DNA of 6,455 bases from an uncultured Collinsella sp. (GTDB lineage Bacteria > Actinomycetota > Coriobacteriia > Coriobacteriales > Coriobacteriaceae): assembly GCA_900546775.1 (NCBI GenBank), contig UREM01000055.1, positions 1 through 6,455 on the forward strand. The letters are read 5' to 3'. The notes under the pieces are model-generated. The model ran no database searches and had not been told where the DNA came from. It saw only the letters and a list, made by a program, of their open reading frames with translations. This document shows positions 4,222 through 6,455 of the stretch, piece by piece. Numbering within the stretch: the first letter of the stretch is position 1; each line of letters opens with the position of its first letter. A program made the position numbers and the translations under genes.

Positions 4222-6448
4222 ACTCGCCTGGGGTAACGTCCGCCGCGCCGGCCGCGATTACCTCGTCTACTTGCTGACGCTCACCCTGGGCGTCACGGTC
4301 TTCTATGCCTTCAACACCGTCTCGATGCAGATCGACATTGCCGGCATCGAGGAAGAGGGACTGTCCGAGCTCATGGGCACCATGCTCGGTTACCTTACTT
4401 ACTTTTTGGCTGGCGTCATGGCCTTTTTGATGGTGTATGCCAATAACTTCATCATGAAACGCCGTAAGAAGGAGTTTGGCCTGTACCAGGTGCTTGGCAT
4501 GGGGCGCGGGCGCGTCGCCACGATCATGGCGCTCGAGACCGTGATCGTTTCGGTCGGCGCCTTTGTCGCCGGCATTGTGCTGGGCGTGGGGCTCTCCCAG
4601 CTCATGACGTTCTTTACGGCTTCGCTCTTTAAGACGCAGATCGCCGATTTTCACTTCTTTTTCTCGGTGCATGCGTTCAACCTGACCCTTGCCTGCATGC
4701 TCGTAATGTTTGTGCTCACGCTACTGATGAACCTGCGCGCCGTGCGTCGTACCAAACTCATCGAGCTTATGGGTGCCGAGCGTCGCAACGAGAGCATCAA
4801 GACACGCAACCCCTGGATCGCGATTGCCATCTTTACCGTGGGCGTGCTACTTGTGGGCGTGGCCTATTACCGTCTGCTGCGTGATGGGTTCCCGCTAACC
4901 GAGACGGGCGACAAGCTGGACGGGGCCATGAGCCAGTTTGGCATTACGACCGCTATGGTTACGGTGGGCACCTTTGCCCTGTTCTGGGGACTCTCGGGCA
5001 TGCTCATCAAGCTGCTGCAGAGCTTGCGCGGCGTGTATTGGCGCGGCCTCAACATGTTTACTGTGCGCCAGCTTGCGGCCAAGGTCAACACGGTGTGCTT
5101 TTCGATGGGCGTCATCGCGATGATTCTGTTTTTGGCCATCACCTCGGTGACGTGCGGTATGTCGATCGCCAACGTGATGAACGAAAACCTGGAGCGCTAT
5201 AACCCTGTTGACGTGTCTCAGACGTATGTCTATTACACGCCCGATAGGCTCGACTACTACAAGGAGTATGTCAATCCGTCCGAGGCCGATCGCATGGTGC
5301 TGGCCGATGCAACGGTCGATTTGTACGCTGCATGGCACGGCGATCGTATCGATCCCGATAACGTTACAGAAAGTAGTAAGGGCAAGTCGGCGGACAACAA
5401 CGACGAGACCGGAAAGAAGGTCAATATCGCCGATGTTGCCGGTGAGCATGTGCAGATCGATTCGTATCTGAGTTACCCGCTTGGCGGCTCGGGCCCCTCG
5501 GTGGTGGCGGGTGAGATGTGCAAGGCCATGGGCGAAAAGCTCCCCAAGGTGCTCGAGGGTAGCAATGCCGATGATATGGGCCTGTTTGTGACGCCGGCGA
5601 GCCAGTACAACAAGCTGCGCCAGATGATGGGCGAGGAGCCGGTGAGCATTGGCCGCGACCAGTATCTGCTCACGTGTGATATGGGCGGTGAGCTGGGCGA
5701 CCTGTACACCAAGTATATGGCTGGCGGCCATGCCCTTACCTTGGGCGGGCATACGCTCAAGCCCGCAACCGATAAGTCGGACGAGGACACGGCGGCCATC
5801 GCCAACTCGGCGATGGGCAGCAATCCCGGTACCGTGGTCGTAGCCGATGAGCTGCTGTCCCAGCTTAATCTGCAACCGTATTCCAGTAATCTGCTCGTTA
5901 ATTACAAACAGGGTATGGATACGACCGAGGCAGACGAGAGCATTAAATACACCTTGCTCGATAATCTGCTCGTTGACGGCAAGGAGCCGGGGTCGTGGGG
6001 AGTCTTCATCACGCGTTCCGAGATGTACACGCAAGCAGCGCAGATGAACGGCATGATTAGCTATCCGGCCATCTACATTGGCTTTGTACTGGTCGTTGCG
6101 TGCGCGGCAATCCTATCGATCCAGCAGCTCTCCAATGTGGCCGACGGCAGCCGCAGCTATCGTGTGCTGGCACAGATCGGCTGTGACGACCGCCAGATTC
6201 GTCATTCGGTGATGGCGCAGCAAGCGGTATTCTTCCTGTTCCCGCTGGCAGTGGGCTTGGCGCACTCCTTTGTGGCGCTCAAGGTGATCATCGAGCTGGT
6301 GAGCGTATTCGGCGATAGGAGCATCGCCGGCACCGTGGGCCTCACCTGCGCGATTTTCCTGGCGGCCTATGGTGGCTACTTCCTGGTGACCTACCTCATG
6401 AGCGCCGGCATGGTACAAGCTGCCATCGCCACCCGCTACAGTGAGTAA
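4211..6448 (+). CDS. FtsX/BceB-like ABC transporter permease
   Basis: This 745-residue inner-membrane protein is the permease partner of the upstream ATPase. From the sequence I place ten membrane helices near residues 18-38, 58-80, 104-130, 155-175, 201-221, 244-270, 292-318, 620-638, 670-691 and 709-731. The 7+3 layout with one large domain between helices 7 and 8 is the BceB arrangement. FtsX-like cores flank that domain, with KLAWGNVRRAGRDYLVY at the N-terminus and the coupling-type segment EFGLYQVLGMGRGR near 88-101. The external domain spans about 320-617, near 300 residues, larger than the roughly 200 in Bacillus BceB (646 residues in total), and carries a hydrophilic stretch SSKGKSADNNDETGKK near 390-405. 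ATG 4211 is preferred over GTG 4199. The complex probably removes or senses cell-wall-active peptides; no partner histidine kinase is in the window. Confidence 0.93.
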   Translation: MLCKLAWGNVRRAGRDYLVYLLTLTLGVTVFYAFNTVSMQIDIAGIEEEGLSELMGTMLGYLTYFLAGVMAFLMVYANNFIMKRRKKEFGLYQVLGMGRGRVATIMALETVIVSVGAFVAGIVLGVGLSQLMTFFTASLFKTQIADFHFFFSVHAFNLTLACMLVMFVLTLLMNLRAVRRTKLIELMGAERRNESIKTRNPWIAIAIFTVGVLLVGVAYYRLLRDGFPLTETGDKLDGAMSQFGITTAMVTVGTFALFWGLSGMLIKLLQSLRGVYWRGLNMFTVRQLAAKVNTVCFSMGVIAMILFLAITSVTCGMSIANVMNENLERYNPVDVSQTYVYYTPDRLDYYKEYVNPSEADRMVLADATVDLYAAWHGDRIDPDNVTESSKGKSADNNDETGKKVNIADVAGEHVQIDSYLSYPLGGSGPSVVAGEMCKAMGEKLPKVLEGSNADDMGLFVTPASQYNKLRQMMGEEPVSIGRDQYLLTCDMGGELGDLYTKYMAGGHALTLGGHTLKPATDKSDEDTAAIANSAMGSNPGTVVVADELLSQLNLQPYSSNLLVNYKQGMDTTEADESIKYTLLDNLLVDGKEPGSWGVFITRSEMYTQAAQMNGMISYPAIYIGFVLVVACAAILSIQQLSNVADGSRSYRVLAQIGCDDRQIRHSVMAQQAVFFLFPLAVGLAHSFVALKVIIELVSVFGDRSIAGTVGLTCAIFLAAYGGYFLVTYLMSAGMVQAAIATRYSE

Positions 6449-6455
6449 CAGACGG

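Noticed and set aside
4895..6034. 379-residue minus-strand open frame
   Set aside because: Antisense to the permease gene, His/Arg/Leu-rich, without recognisable domains; explained by codon bias of the real gene.

Overview
The window is bacterial, GC-rich and gene-dense. Gene content, codon style and the look of the intergenic DNA suggest a gut actinobacterium of the Coriobacteriia, most like Collinsella. That assignment is by recognition only; no marker gene is present to confirm it. There are five confident protein-coding genes, no rRNA or tRNA genes, no CRISPR array and no intact insertion sequence.

Left part (1-2300, minus strand). Reading leftwards, an AraC-family regulator with an N-terminal cupin (872-1810) is followed after 56 bases by a HAD-superfamily phosphatase (192-815), possibly as one transcript. 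The regulator has no Shine-Dalgarno sequence, and a TATACT hexamer sits so that transcription would begin on its ATG, which suggests a leaderless mRNA. Two non-coding stretches flank this pair. Bases 1-191 hold an 18-base direct repeat and nested inverted repeats. Bases 1811-2300 hold a set of perfect inverted repeats, including a 12-base pair of arms 87 bases apart, and open frames on both strands that look accidental. Both stretches look more like structured or dispersed extragenic elements than genes.

Middle (2301-3435). A minus-strand gene with a TTG start encodes one polypeptide that joins a Nudix (MutT-like) hydrolase domain to a Vsr-type very-short-patch mismatch endonuclease domain through a lysine/arginine-rich linker. 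This is the most distinctive gene here: nucleotide-pool cleaning and T:G mismatch nicking in one chain, with no cytosine methyltransferase in view. The 148-base divergent region to its right is packed with dyads. One is a CCTTAC-N6-GTAAGG dyad that could be a MerR-type operator for the Nudix-Vsr gene. Another is a perfect 9-base inverted repeat whose right arm touches the ribosome binding site of the next gene.

Right part (3436-6448, plus strand). Two overlapping genes encode a BceA-like ABC ATPase and a ten-helix FtsX/BceB-like permease with a large external domain. Together they should form a MacB/BceAB-type transporter of the kind linked to resistance to cell-wall-active peptides or to envelope-stress sensing. 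No two-component system is visible, but the window ends 7 bases after the permease stop.
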